Shown in pieces: positions 1-5,531 of a stretch of 5,580 bases of DNA. The first letter of the stretch is position 1. Every line of letters starts with the position of its first letter. The notes under the pieces are model-generated. The model was not told the origin of the DNA and did no database searches. It saw only the letters and a program-made list of their open reading frames with translations. The translations under genes were made by a program, and so were the position numbers. Source of the DNA: Candidatus Iainarchaeum sp. (GTDB lineage: Archaea > Iainarchaeota > Iainarchaeia > Iainarchaeales > JAGHAR01); NCBI GenBank assembly GCA_021161405.1, contig JAGHAR010000032.1, positions 1 to 5,580 of the forward strand, in the 5' to 3' direction.

Positions 1-180
1 CCCATGGATGGGGTGATGGCGGTGGGGGATGGGGCAAATGATATCTCGCTGCTTGGCTCAGCTGGCCTGGGGGTGGCCATGGGTGATGCTTCTGATGAGG
101 TCAAGGCAGCCGCTGACTATATTACCCTAGATTTTGACCATGGTGGTCTGGCAGCAGCAGTTAACCGGTTCTTGCTTTAA
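1..180 (+). CDS. Cof-type HAD-superfamily hydrolase, C-terminal fragment
   Basis: This is the last 59 codons of a gene that begins before the window, read in frame 1 and ending with TAA at 178-180. The visible part contains HAD motif IV, GDGANDISLL (fragment residues 9-18), whose two aspartates (D10, D14) bind the catalytic Mg2+. It is followed by GLGVAMGDASDEVKAAADYIT, the segment typical of Cof-type (subclass IIB) cytosolic sugar-phosphate or nucleotide phosphatases, and the tail GGLAAAVNRFLL is the usual end of that family. P-type ATPases share a GDGxND motif but continue with a different sequence and a membrane domain, so they are unlikely. The nucleophile aspartate and the substrate-selecting cap domain lie outside the window, so the substrate cannot be named. 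The gene converges on the GTPase gene, with 11 bp between the two stop codons. Confidence 0.88.
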   Translation, partial: PMDGVMAVGDGANDISLLGSAGLGVAMGDASDEVKAAADYITLDFDHGGLAAAVNRFLL

Positions 181-191
181 GCCCGTCTTTG

Positions 192-1133
192 CTAAAGATG
201 CAGCTCTATAACGTCGCCGTCCTGCATAACGTGGTCCCGCTTGGCCATGATGCCATCGTGCTTGCCGGAGCCCCAGATGCGGGCGTATTTCAGTCCGGCG
301 GCAAAATCCTTGTGAACTGAGGCGGCTGCCTGGGCCAGGGTGCTTCCCCTTGCCAGTATTATCGGATCGTTGAGGTCGGGCTTCTGCCCCGGAGTCTTGG
401 TGTAAATCCGGATAATATCCAGCACCTGGTATAGCTTATGTTTCATATCTTCCAGGCCGTCCCCGGTGGTGGCGGAGACGGCTACAGTGGGCAGCAGCCC
501 CTGATACCTGTTTCTGAGAGCTGTATAGTGTTTCTTGTTATGGTCAAGGTCCAGTTTGTTGGCCACGAGCAGTAGTTTAGTCTGCCTGGTTTCTACTCTC
601 AAGTTCTCCAGCTGGCTGGTGATAGTTGCCATCTGCGATGCCGGCTCATTGCTTAGGTCAATCACGGCCAGTAGAGCGTCCGCTCGCCTCAGTATGGGAG
701 GTAACCACCAGATTAATGGTTGCGAGGATAGGGGTGGGGTATCCAGGAGCTGTATCTGGATGTTCTCGTAGGCCATCATGGCCGGGGTAACATCCTGGGT
801 AGTAAAGGGGTACTGGGCGACGGCAGGAGAGGTGTTGGTGATGCTTGCCACCAGCTGAGATTTACCGCTGTTGGGCAGCCCGATGACGGCTACCTGGGCG
901 GCCCCCTCTTTAGGGATAACCATAGAAGCCCGGCGGGCCGCTGATTTTTTATCCGGTGCCTGGGCGAGTTTGGCCATCCTGTGCCTCAACTCTGCCCGGA
1001 GCTTATCGGTGCCCTTATGCTTGGGCATGATGGCCAGCATTTCTTCTAGGGCGGCTGTCTTCTCCTGGGGGGTTTTGGCCAGCCGGTATCTCTTTTCGGC
1101 CTCAAAATAATGTGGTGGCAGGTTAGCCGGCAT
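192..1133 (-). CDS. DRG/Obg-like GTPase with C-terminal TGS domain
   Basis: This 313-aa protein is a P-loop GTPase. Residues 8-58 form a charged helical N-terminus resembling that of DRG proteins. The G domain follows: G1 GLPNSGKS (85-92), the YPFTTQ switch I segment (108-113), G3 DTPP (131-134), G4 NKLD (192-195) and G5 SAT (220-222). Residues from about 241 to the end form a TGS domain, ending QDGDVIELHL. Canonical DRG proteins carry an S5D2L insertion between G3 and G4; here only about 57 residues separate them, so the G domain is compact. The G3 glycine is replaced by proline, and the DRG/Obg EGA stretch that normally follows is absent. The P-loop asparagine (N88) is the residue linked to K+-dependent GTPases. 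Start: ATG, 6 bp after the uvrC stop and in the same frame. AAGGAG lies 15 nt upstream, too far to be a good ribosome site, so translation probably depends on coupling to uvrC. Related families act in ribosome or translation control; the specific role here is unknown. Confidence 0.85.
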   Translation of the reverse strand: MPANLPPHYFEAEKRYRLAKTPQEKTAALEEMLAIMPKHKGTDKLRAELRHRMAKLAQAPDKKSAARRASMVIPKEGAAQVAVIGLPNSGKSQLVASITNTSPAVAQYPFTTQDVTPAMMAYENIQIQLLDTPPLSSQPLIWWLPPILRRADALLAVIDLSNEPASQMATITSQLENLRVETRQTKLLLVANKLDLDHNKKHYTALRNRYQGLLPTVAVSATTGDGLEDMKHKLYQVLDIIRIYTKTPGQKPDLNDPIILARGSTLAQAAASVHKDFAAGLKYARIWGSGKHDGIMAKRDHVMQDGDVIELHL

Positions 1134-1139
1134 GGTTAA

Positions 1140-2963
1140 TCAGAGATTCTCCTTGATTTTTTGGGCTAGGCTTCTGGTGATGCCCTGAGTGCCTACCAGT
1201 TCCTCTAGAGAGGCTGCCTCAATAGCTTGAATGGAGCCAAACCGCCTGAGTAGGGCACGTTTGCGGTGGGGTCCGATGCCCGGAATACTATCCAGAGTTG
1301 AAGTGAAGGTTTCCCGGTGGCGTATCTTCTTGTGGTAGCCCAGAGCAAAGCGGTGAGCCTCATCCCGCAGGCGTTCAAGCAGTCTTAGCCCTGGAGAATG
1401 CCGGGGCAGGACAATCGGCCTTGGAGATTGGGGGACGAAGATTTCCTCGTTCTCCTTGGCCAGGCCGATTATGGGAACATTGATGTTAAGTTCCCTCATT
1501 ACCTTCAGGACGGCGTTGAGCTGCCCTTTACCACCGTCAATCAAGACAAGGTCGGGCATAATGGCCCAGTCGGAGTTGTTGTCGGCCCTCTTCCCCGCTT
1601 TATGGAACCGCCGCCGGATTACCTCCTGGAGCATAGCGTAGTCATTGGCTCCGGTAATAGTTTTGATACGGAAACGCCGGTAGTGCGATGGTCTTGAACG
1701 GCCATCCTCGAAGACAACCATACTACCGACGGCAGCTGCCCCCTGGATATTGGAGATATCGTAGCCTTCCATACGCTGGGGTGAGTGGGATAGTTTTAGT
1801 TCCTGCTGTATCTCCTTGAGGGCTGTGGAGAGTGTTTGCGGCGTTGCTAGCTGCTTGATCTTCAGTTGTGCTAGGCCCTGGCGGGCATTTTCAGCTGCTG
1901 TCCCGACCAGTTGCTTCTTGTTGCCCCGCCGGGGCACTTGGAGGTGGACTTTGGCCCCTTTTTTGCCCTGTAGCCAGTTCTCGATGATGGCGGTATCCTC
2001 CAGTGGGTGCTGGAGCAGGATAAGCGGTGGGATGTTGGGGGCTGAGTTATAAAACTGCTTGACGAAGCTGGTCATAATCAGCTCGGGACTTTCATCATGG
2101 GTGCCCTGCATGATGAAACCCTCCCGGCCGATGAGGCGGCTGTTACGGATAAAGAGTATTTGGGCAAAGGCCTGGTCTTTATCCTGGGCCAGGGCGATGA
2201 CATCTTGGTTACCTCTCACTCTGACGGCCATTTTCTGCCAGGCTAGGACGCTGTCTACTGCCTGGAGCCGGTCACGAATACGGGCAGCCTGCTCAAAATC
2301 CTGGGCTTCGGCGGCGGCCTCCATCAGGTTCTGGAGCTCTCGCAATACCCTGTCCTGTTTACCTTCTAGAAAGAGGACAACCTGTTTTATCAAGCGGAGG
2401 TACTCCTTTTTATCTATGGCTCCGGTGCAGGGAGCCGGGCAGCGCCCGAGGTAATACTCTAGACAGGGACGGGTCTCTCGGCTGGTAAAGGTCTTGTTGC
2501 ATGAGCGAAAGGGGAAGATGCCCCGTATTGCCTTCAGGGCCTGGCGCACCGAGCGGGCACTGGCAAAGGGACCAAAGTAGCGGGCTCCGTCCTCTTCCAG
2601 TCGCCGGGTAATCTGCACCCGGGGCCAGTCTTCGTTCAGGTCTATCTTGAGATAGGGGAAGTTCTTATCGTCCTTGAGCTGCATGTTATAGTAGGGGCGG
2701 TGTCTCTTTATCAGGTTAAGCTCTAGGACGATGGCTTCTTCCTCTGAATTGGTTACAAAGAAATCCAGGTCACTTACTTTAGCTACAAGGTGTTCCAGCT
2801 TTGGTGATAACTTTTGCCCGGTTTGGAAATATGAGCGCACCCGCTGGCGCAGGTTGGCCGCCTTACCTACATATAATATGTTTGCCCTAGCATCTCTCAT
2901 CAGATAGACGCCAGGTCTTGAGGGCAATTCCTTGAGTTGCTCGGTTACAAGGCTGTTTGCCAA
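1140..2963 (-). CDS. uvrC: UvrABC excinuclease subunit C
   Basis: This 607-aa protein has the full UvrC architecture. UvrC makes the two incisions on either side of a DNA lesion after UvrA/UvrB recognition. The N-terminal GIY-YIG nuclease (about 14-93) shows PGVYLM, ILYVGKA with Y31, the acidic E76 and the YYN end; it makes the 3' incision. Four cysteines (C155, C167, C175, C179; spacing CX11CX7CX3C) match the Fe-S ligands described for UvrC. A UVR motif that contacts UvrB lies at about 204-239. The RNase H-like nuclease for the 5' incision shows the DDH triad as D402 (GYDISN), D476 (LIDGGKGQL) and H537 (RDEAHRFA). Tandem helix-hairpin-helix motifs (about 556-605, IPGIGPHRKRALL) bind DNA. The start is TTG: the first ATG is codon 22, inside the nuclease fold, and no start codon lies just upstream. 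It is first in a two-gene unit with the GTPase. No SOS-type LexA box was seen. Confidence 0.98.
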   Translation of the reverse strand: MANSLVTEQLKELPSRPGVYLMRDARANILYVGKAANLRQRVRSYFQTGQKLSPKLEHLVAKVSDLDFFVTNSEEEAIVLELNLIKRHRPYYNMQLKDDKNFPYLKIDLNEDWPRVQITRRLEEDGARYFGPFASARSVRQALKAIRGIFPFRSCNKTFTSRETRPCLEYYLGRCPAPCTGAIDKKEYLRLIKQVVLFLEGKQDRVLRELQNLMEAAAEAQDFEQAARIRDRLQAVDSVLAWQKMAVRVRGNQDVIALAQDKDQAFAQILFIRNSRLIGREGFIMQGTHDESPELIMTSFVKQFYNSAPNIPPLILLQHPLEDTAIIENWLQGKKGAKVHLQVPRRGNKKQLVGTAAENARQGLAQLKIKQLATPQTLSTALKEIQQELKLSHSPQRMEGYDISNIQGAAAVGSMVVFEDGRSRPSHYRRFRIKTITGANDYAMLQEVIRRRFHKAGKRADNNSDWAIMPDLVLIDGGKGQLNAVLKVMRELNINVPIIGLAKENEEIFVPQSPRPIVLPRHSPGLRLLERLRDEAHRFALGYHKKIRHRETFTSTLDSIPGIGPHRKRALLRRFGSIQAIEAASLEELVGTQGITRSLAQKIKENL

Positions 2964-2967
2964 GTTG

Positions 2968-2982
2968 CTCCTGAAGCCTCCT
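2968..2982 (-). promoter_or_regulatory. Tandem Shine-Dalgarno sites of uvrC
   Basis: Two ribosome-binding matches precede the TTG start on the minus strand: AGGAGG (2982-2977), 13 nt from the start, and AGGAG (2972-2968), 4 nt from it. Neither spacing is the usual 5-9 nt. The predicted transcript would begin near the first motif, so the nearer one is the likelier functional site. Their presence supports the TTG start. Confidence 0.6.
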
Positions 2983-2988
2983 GGACTA

Positions 2989-3016
2989 ATTTTAGCATAG
3001 CCTGTGGCGGGGGCAA
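2989..3016 (-). promoter_or_regulatory. Predicted sigma70-type promoter of uvrC
   Basis: On the minus strand an extended -10, TGC-TAAAAT (2997-2989), lies 16 bp downstream of TTGCCC (3016-3011), a 4 of 6 match to the -35 consensus. Transcription would start near 2982 and give a leader of about 20 nt. The prediction is by eye only. Confidence 0.5.
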
Positions 3017-3031
3017 AGTTTTTTGGGTGGG

Positions 3032-3060
3032 CTGAAATTTGCTTTTAGTTATGTTACAAT
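3032..3060 (+). promoter_or_regulatory. Predicted sigma70-type promoter of the xer operon
   Basis: An extended -10, TGT-TACAAT (3052-3060), follows CTGAAA (3032-3037), a 4 of 6 match to the -35 consensus, with a 17-bp spacer. The expected transcription start is about 3067, giving a leader of about 25 nt. The promoter reads away from the uvrC promoter, and their elements are about 15 bp apart. A short inverted repeat surrounds this -10 exactly. Confidence 0.55.
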
Positions 3061-3066
3061 ACATAA
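3049..3066. repeat. Inverted repeat framing the xer -10 box
   Basis: TTATGT (3049-3054) and ACATAA (3061-3066) are perfect 6-bp inverted arms around a 6-bp centre, TACAAT, which is the predicted -10 hexamer. A protein bound here would block RNA polymerase, so it is a candidate operator. The arms are short and AT-rich, so chance is possible. Confidence 0.45.
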
Positions 3067-3083
3067 AGTGAGTCTATTTTATC

Positions 3084-3089
3084 GGAGGG
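3084..3089 (+). promoter_or_regulatory. Shine-Dalgarno site that questions the xer start
   Basis: GGAGGG lies only 1-2 nt before ATG at 3091, too close for efficient initiation. The next codon, GTG at 3094, would sit about 5 nt from GGAGG, a better distance. The true start may therefore be GTG at 3094, shortening the protein by one residue. Confidence 0.55.
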
Positions 3090-3090
3090 T

Positions 3091-4002
3091 ATGGTGCTTG
3101 AGGCAATTAACGGTTTTCTGCACTACCTGAGGGTGGAGAAGGGCTTCTCGGAGAATACTACTCTTGCCTATCATAATGACCTCTATCAGCTTTGCGAGTT
3201 TGTCCAGGATGAGGCTGCCCGCCAGGGGACGGTCCCCTCGTGGGCTGGTTTTGATCGGCAGGGTCTGCTGAGATATCTTCTTGACCTTAAGGAGAGAAAA
3301 TATGCACCGACCACGGTAGCCCGGAAGGCAGCGGCGGCCAAGTCTTTTTTTGCCTTTATGGTGGCGGAGGGCAACCTTGAGGAAAACCCAACCCAGAACG
3401 TAGGCTCACCCAGGGTGGGCAAATCGCTTCCCAAACCTATCTCAGTTAGCCAGGTTCGTCTCTTGCTGGAGCAGCCGGCCAAGCGGGGTGCGCCGGAGGC
3501 AAAACGGGATGAAGCGATGCTGGAGCTGCTCTATGCCAGCGGCATGAGGGTGAGTGAACTGGTATCTTTGAACCTGACCGATATCGATACCGGTGGTGGC
3601 TATGTCCGCTGTTTTGGCAAGGGGCATAAAGAGCGCCAGATTCCGATACACCCCCGGGCGGCCCAGGCTGTGGAGGCCTATGTTAAGGAAGTCCGCCCCG
3701 GGCTGGTGCGTAATTCCGGTGAGAAGGCTCTTTTCGTTAACCAGCGTGGTGATCGGCTGACCCGGCAGGGTCTGTGGCAGATACTGAAGGAATATGCCAG
3801 GGAGGCCCATCTGGATACTGAAATTACCCCTCATACCCTGCGGCACAGTTTTGCCACCCATATGCTCGGTGGCGGTGCTGACCTGAGATATGTTCAGGAA
3901 ATGCTGGGCCATGCCAATATCTCAACCACTCAGATATATACCCACCTTACCTCCGAGCATGTACGGAGTACCTATGAGAGATCTCATCCAAGAGCTAAGT
4001 AG
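3091..4002 (+). CDS. xerC: XerC/XerD-family site-specific tyrosine recombinase
   Basis: This 303-aa protein has the usual Xer length and domains. A SAM-like N-terminal core-binding domain (about 3-92, FLHYLRVEKGFSENTTLAYHNDL) is followed by the catalytic domain (about 115-298). All catalytic residues are present: R153 (ASGMRVSEL), K177 (FGKGHKER), H248 and R251 (TPHTLRHSFATH), H274 (LGHANISTTQ) and the nucleophile Y283 (QIYTH). Xer proteins resolve chromosome dimers at dif during division, usually with FtsK. The linker GSPRVGKSLPKPIS looks XerD-like, while LRHSFATHML and the HPRAK end look XerC-like, so the paralogue is uncertain. Housekeeping Xer is favoured over a phage or integron integrase by the size, the clean motifs and the chromosomal neighbours. 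It is first in a plus-strand gene string, and its TAG stop overlaps the ribosome site of the next gene. No dif-like site (CATAA-N6-TTATG) was seen nearby. Confidence 0.95.
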   Translation: MVLEAINGFLHYLRVEKGFSENTTLAYHNDLYQLCEFVQDEAARQGTVPSWAGFDRQGLLRYLLDLKERKYAPTTVARKAAAAKSFFAFMVAEGNLEENPTQNVGSPRVGKSLPKPISVSQVRLLLEQPAKRGAPEAKRDEAMLELLYASGMRVSELVSLNLTDIDTGGGYVRCFGKGHKERQIPIHPRAAQAVEAYVKEVRPGLVRNSGEKALFVNQRGDRLTRQGLWQILKEYAREAHLDTEITPHTLRHSFATHMLGGGADLRYVQEMLGHANISTTQIYTHLTSEHVRSTYERSHPRAK

Positions 4003-4006
4003 GAGG
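4001..4006 (+). promoter_or_regulatory. Shine-Dalgarno site of the small membrane protein
   Basis: A perfect AGGAGG lies 6 nt before ATG at 4013 and overlaps the xer stop codon (TAGGAGG). This is good evidence that the short downstream gene is real and is translated after xer on the same message. Confidence 0.8.
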
Positions 4007-4012
4007 CATTAG

Positions 4013-4297
4013 ATGTCCGGTAAGTCACGACGCGCCCGGCAGAAGCAGTTAAAAGCTAAGAAGATAAAAACTAGAGCAGCCGCTCCGGTGGTAGCTGGCC
4101 AGCGGCAGACTGTAGCCCGGCCTTCTGAACCTGTGTATTCGCCGGGGGTAACGGCTCCGGTAGAGAAAGCACCCGCTACGGCCATCGCCGCCGCGGCGGC
4201 AAAATATGCTTACGTAACTAGTGAACTGCGCACCATTGGCATTATAGCCGGGGTGATACTCATTGCTCTGGTAGTCCTGTCTCAGGTCTTGTCCTAG
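4013..4297 (+). CDS. Small tail-anchored membrane protein, function unknown
   Basis: This 94-aa protein belongs to no named family that I recognise with confidence. It has three parts. Residues 1-21 are strongly basic (10 Lys/Arg: K4, R6, R7, R9, K11, K14, K16, K17, K19, R21). Residues 22-66 form a low-complexity Ala/Pro/Val linker with an alanine run at 59-63. Residues 74-93 (IGIIAGVILIALVVLSQVLS) form one hydrophobic helix ending at the C-terminus. The positive-inside rule predicts a cytoplasmic N-terminus anchored to the membrane by its tail. There is no signal peptide, and there are no cysteines. The perfect ribosome site and the position 10 bp after xer, just before pcm, support a real gene. 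Similar short basic proteins with a membrane tail seem to occur in Dehalococcoidia, from memory. The basic arm could touch nucleic acid, the ribosome or lipid head groups; this is inference only. Confidence 0.75.
   Translation: MSGKSRRARQKQLKAKKIKTRAAAPVVAGQRQTVARPSEPVYSPGVTAPVEKAPATAIAAAAAKYAYVTSELRTIGIIAGVILIALVVLSQVLS
4187..4200. repeat. 14-bp perfect GC palindrome within the alanine run
   Basis: GCCGCCGCGGCGGC equals its own reverse complement. It lies in the alanine run of the small membrane protein and is followed by AAAA. It most likely reflects GCC/GCG alanine codons rather than a site; a hairpin would have only about 5 bp of stem and no U tract follows, so it is not a terminator. 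Confidence 0.6.
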
Positions 4298-4322
4298 GCT
4301 TGCCGTGATGGTGAGTGCTGGT

Positions 4323-4970
4323 ATGGATTTTACCGCAGCCAGGGCCCGTTTAATTGAGCACCTCAGGGGTGAGGTTAAGGATGAGCGGGTACTGGCGGCG
4401 ATGGGGCGACTGCCCCGTGAGCGCTTTGTGCCATCGGACAGCCGGCACCTGTCATATGAGGATAGCCCCCTGCCGATAGGTTTTGGCCAGACTATTTCCC
4501 AGCCCCTGATTATTGCCCTGATGACCGAGGCTCTGGCCCTTAATGGCAGTGAGAAGGTTCTGGAGGTAGGCACGGGCAGTGGCTACCAGACCGCCATTCT
4601 GGCAGAGCTGTCTCGTTGGGTAGTTACCACAGAGCGTATACCAGATTTAGCCAGGTCGGCCAGGCGGGTGTTGGGAACTCTGGGTTATACTAATATTGAG
4701 GTGCATCTGGCTCAGGAGACCCTGGGCTGGGAGAGTGAGGCTCCCTATGATGCCATCATGGTTACGGCGGGGGCACCGGAGATACCCGGTGACCTTTTGG
4801 AGCAGCTAGCCATCGGGGGTCGAATGGTGATTCCGGTGGGCTCTCGCTGTCTTCAGGAGCTCTATAAGATTACCAAGCGCAGGGGTAAAAATGTTGTGCA
4901 GAATTTAGGCGGCTGCCGTTTTGTTTCTCTTATCGGCAAAGGGGCTTGGGAAGAGGCTGAAAAGTGTTAA
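4323..4970 (+). CDS. pcm: Protein-L-isoaspartate O-methyltransferase
   Basis: This is a SAM-dependent repair enzyme that methylates isoaspartyl residues in aged proteins so they can revert to aspartate. From ATG at 4323 it is 215 aa, the normal family length. Family signatures in order are LPRERFVP, the substrate-site segment FGQTISQPLIIALMTEAL, SAM motif I VLEVGTGSGYQTAILAEL, TTERIPDLA, YDAIMVTAGAPEIP, GGRMVIPVG and the C-terminal RFVSLIGKGAW. One segment differs: where the family usually has a GDG before the LGW motif, this protein reads HLAQETLGW. Start: in-frame GTG 4305, ATG 4308 and GTG 4311 would add up to six residues, but none has a good ribosome site. MDFTAARARLIEHL matches the usual family beginning, so 4323 is preferred (weak GGTGAG at 4310-4315). 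It lies 25 bp after the small membrane protein and ends 11 bp before the nitroreductase, so it is likely cotranscribed with both. Confidence 0.95.
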   Translation: MDFTAARARLIEHLRGEVKDERVLAAMGRLPRERFVPSDSRHLSYEDSPLPIGFGQTISQPLIIALMTEALALNGSEKVLEVGTGSGYQTAILAELSRWVVTTERIPDLARSARRVLGTLGYTNIEVHLAQETLGWESEAPYDAIMVTAGAPEIPGDLLEQLAIGGRMVIPVGSRCLQELYKITKRRGKNVVQNLGGCRFVSLIGKGAWEEAEKC

Positions 4971-4971
4971 A

Positions 4972-4978
4972 GGGGGGG
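4972..4978 (+). promoter_or_regulatory. G7 tract serving as the nitroreductase ribosome site
   Basis: A run of seven G (AAAGGGGGGGCAA) lies 3 nt before ATG at 4982 and is the only Shine-Dalgarno-like sequence there. It favours ATG 4982 over the in-frame GTG at 4964, which would overlap pcm by 7 bp and lacks such a site. Confidence 0.55.
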
Positions 4979-4981
4979 CAA

Positions 4982-5530
4982 ATGGAGATTCTGGAAACAA
5001 TCAGGACCAGGCGGAGTGTTCGTCATTATCAGGATGTGCCAGTGGCGGATAGTGATCTGAAGATTATTCTGGAGGCTGCCCGCATGGCGCCGTCTTGGAA
5101 AAACACGCAGTGCTGGCGGTTTATCGTGGTGCGGGATAATGAGGTTAAGGCGGAGCTTGCGGAGGCGATGGGGGATAACACCGCCACCGAGGCAGTCGGG
5201 GGGGCCCCGGTAGTGATCGTGGTCTGCGCCGAGCTGGGCAAGTCTGGCTACATTGATGATAAGGTGGCCACGGAAAAGGGGGAATACTGGTTTATGTTCG
5301 ATGTGGCCCTGGCGATGCAAAACCTGGTCCTGGCGGCTCACTCGCTGGGATTGGGCACGGTAATTGTCGGCAGCTTTGATGCTGGCAGAGTAGCGGCGGC
5401 TTTGGGGGTGCCGCCAGGCTTTGCTGTGGTGACCATGACCCCTCTGGGCTACCCTGAATATCAGCCTAAGCCCAGACCCAGGAAAGAGCCATCTGAGATT
5501 ATCTTCCACGAAAAATTTGGTGTCAGCTGA
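4982..5530 (+). CDS. Nitroreductase-family FMN oxidoreductase
   Basis: This 182-aa protein has the fold signatures of the nitroreductase (NfsA/NfsB/FRase-like) family, which are FMN-dependent, usually homodimeric, cytosolic NAD(P)H oxidoreductases. The N-terminal IRTRRSVRHYQDVPV (7-21) carries the basic residues that hold the FMN phosphate. MAPSWKNTQCWRFIVVRD (35-52) is the second FMN-contacting segment. AMQNLVLAAHSLGLGTVIVGSF (111-132) is the helix and glycine-rich strand conserved in the family, and the end VTMTPLGYPEYQPKPRPR (150-167) is also typical. The length suits the compact members of the family. The substrate cannot be told from sequence: nitroaromatics, quinones, flavins and other electron acceptors are all possible. 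It follows pcm by 11 bp and precedes the next start codon by 1 bp, which points to one operon. The start at 4982 is chosen because the family begins just before the RRSVR segment. Confidence 0.92.
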   Translation: MEILETIRTRRSVRHYQDVPVADSDLKIILEAARMAPSWKNTQCWRFIVVRDNEVKAELAEAMGDNTATEAVGGAPVVIVVCAELGKSGYIDDKVATEKGEYWFMFDVALAMQNLVLAAHSLGLGTVIVGSFDAGRVAAALGVPPGFAVVTMTPLGYPEYQPKPRPRKEPSEIIFHEKFGVS

Positions 5531-5531
5531 G

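Noticed and set aside
1..180. C-terminal part of a P-type ATPase, based on GDGxND
   Set aside because: The sequence after the motif and the end of the protein fit Cof-type phosphatases, and no membrane helices follow.
175..198. CTTTA...TAAAG inverted repeat at the meeting point of the HAD and GTPase genes, as a two-way terminator
   Set aside because: The stem is 5 bp and AT-rich with a 14-nt loop and no U tract, so it is too weak to call a terminator.
3049..3066. dif recombination site next to the xer gene
   Set aside because: A dif site reads CATAA-N6-TTATG; here the half-motifs are in the reverse order with 8 bp between, and the sequence coincides with a promoter.
3442..3912. A 156-codon minus-strand open frame within xer
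   Set aside because: It is antisense to the conserved catalytic domain of the recombinase and has no family signature of its own.
3091..4002. Integrase of a mobile element or integron
   Set aside because: The protein has housekeeping Xer length and motifs, and no attachment-site repeats, tRNA, transposase or cassette sites are visible nearby.
4187..4200. GC palindrome followed by AAAA as a terminator or protein-binding site
   Set aside because: It lies inside a coding region with alanine codons, has no U tract and no loop of sensible size; codon composition explains it.
4049..4573. A 174-codon minus-strand open frame across the small protein and pcm
   Set aside because: It crosses two plus-strand genes, one with clear family motifs, and its translation is low-complexity and Arg/Ser-rich without a domain.
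4967..5509. A 180-codon open frame on the minus strand opposite the nitroreductase
   Set aside because: The plus-strand frame has clear nitroreductase motifs. The antisense translation shows no recognisable domain and no suitable ribosome site; it reflects codon bias of the real gene.
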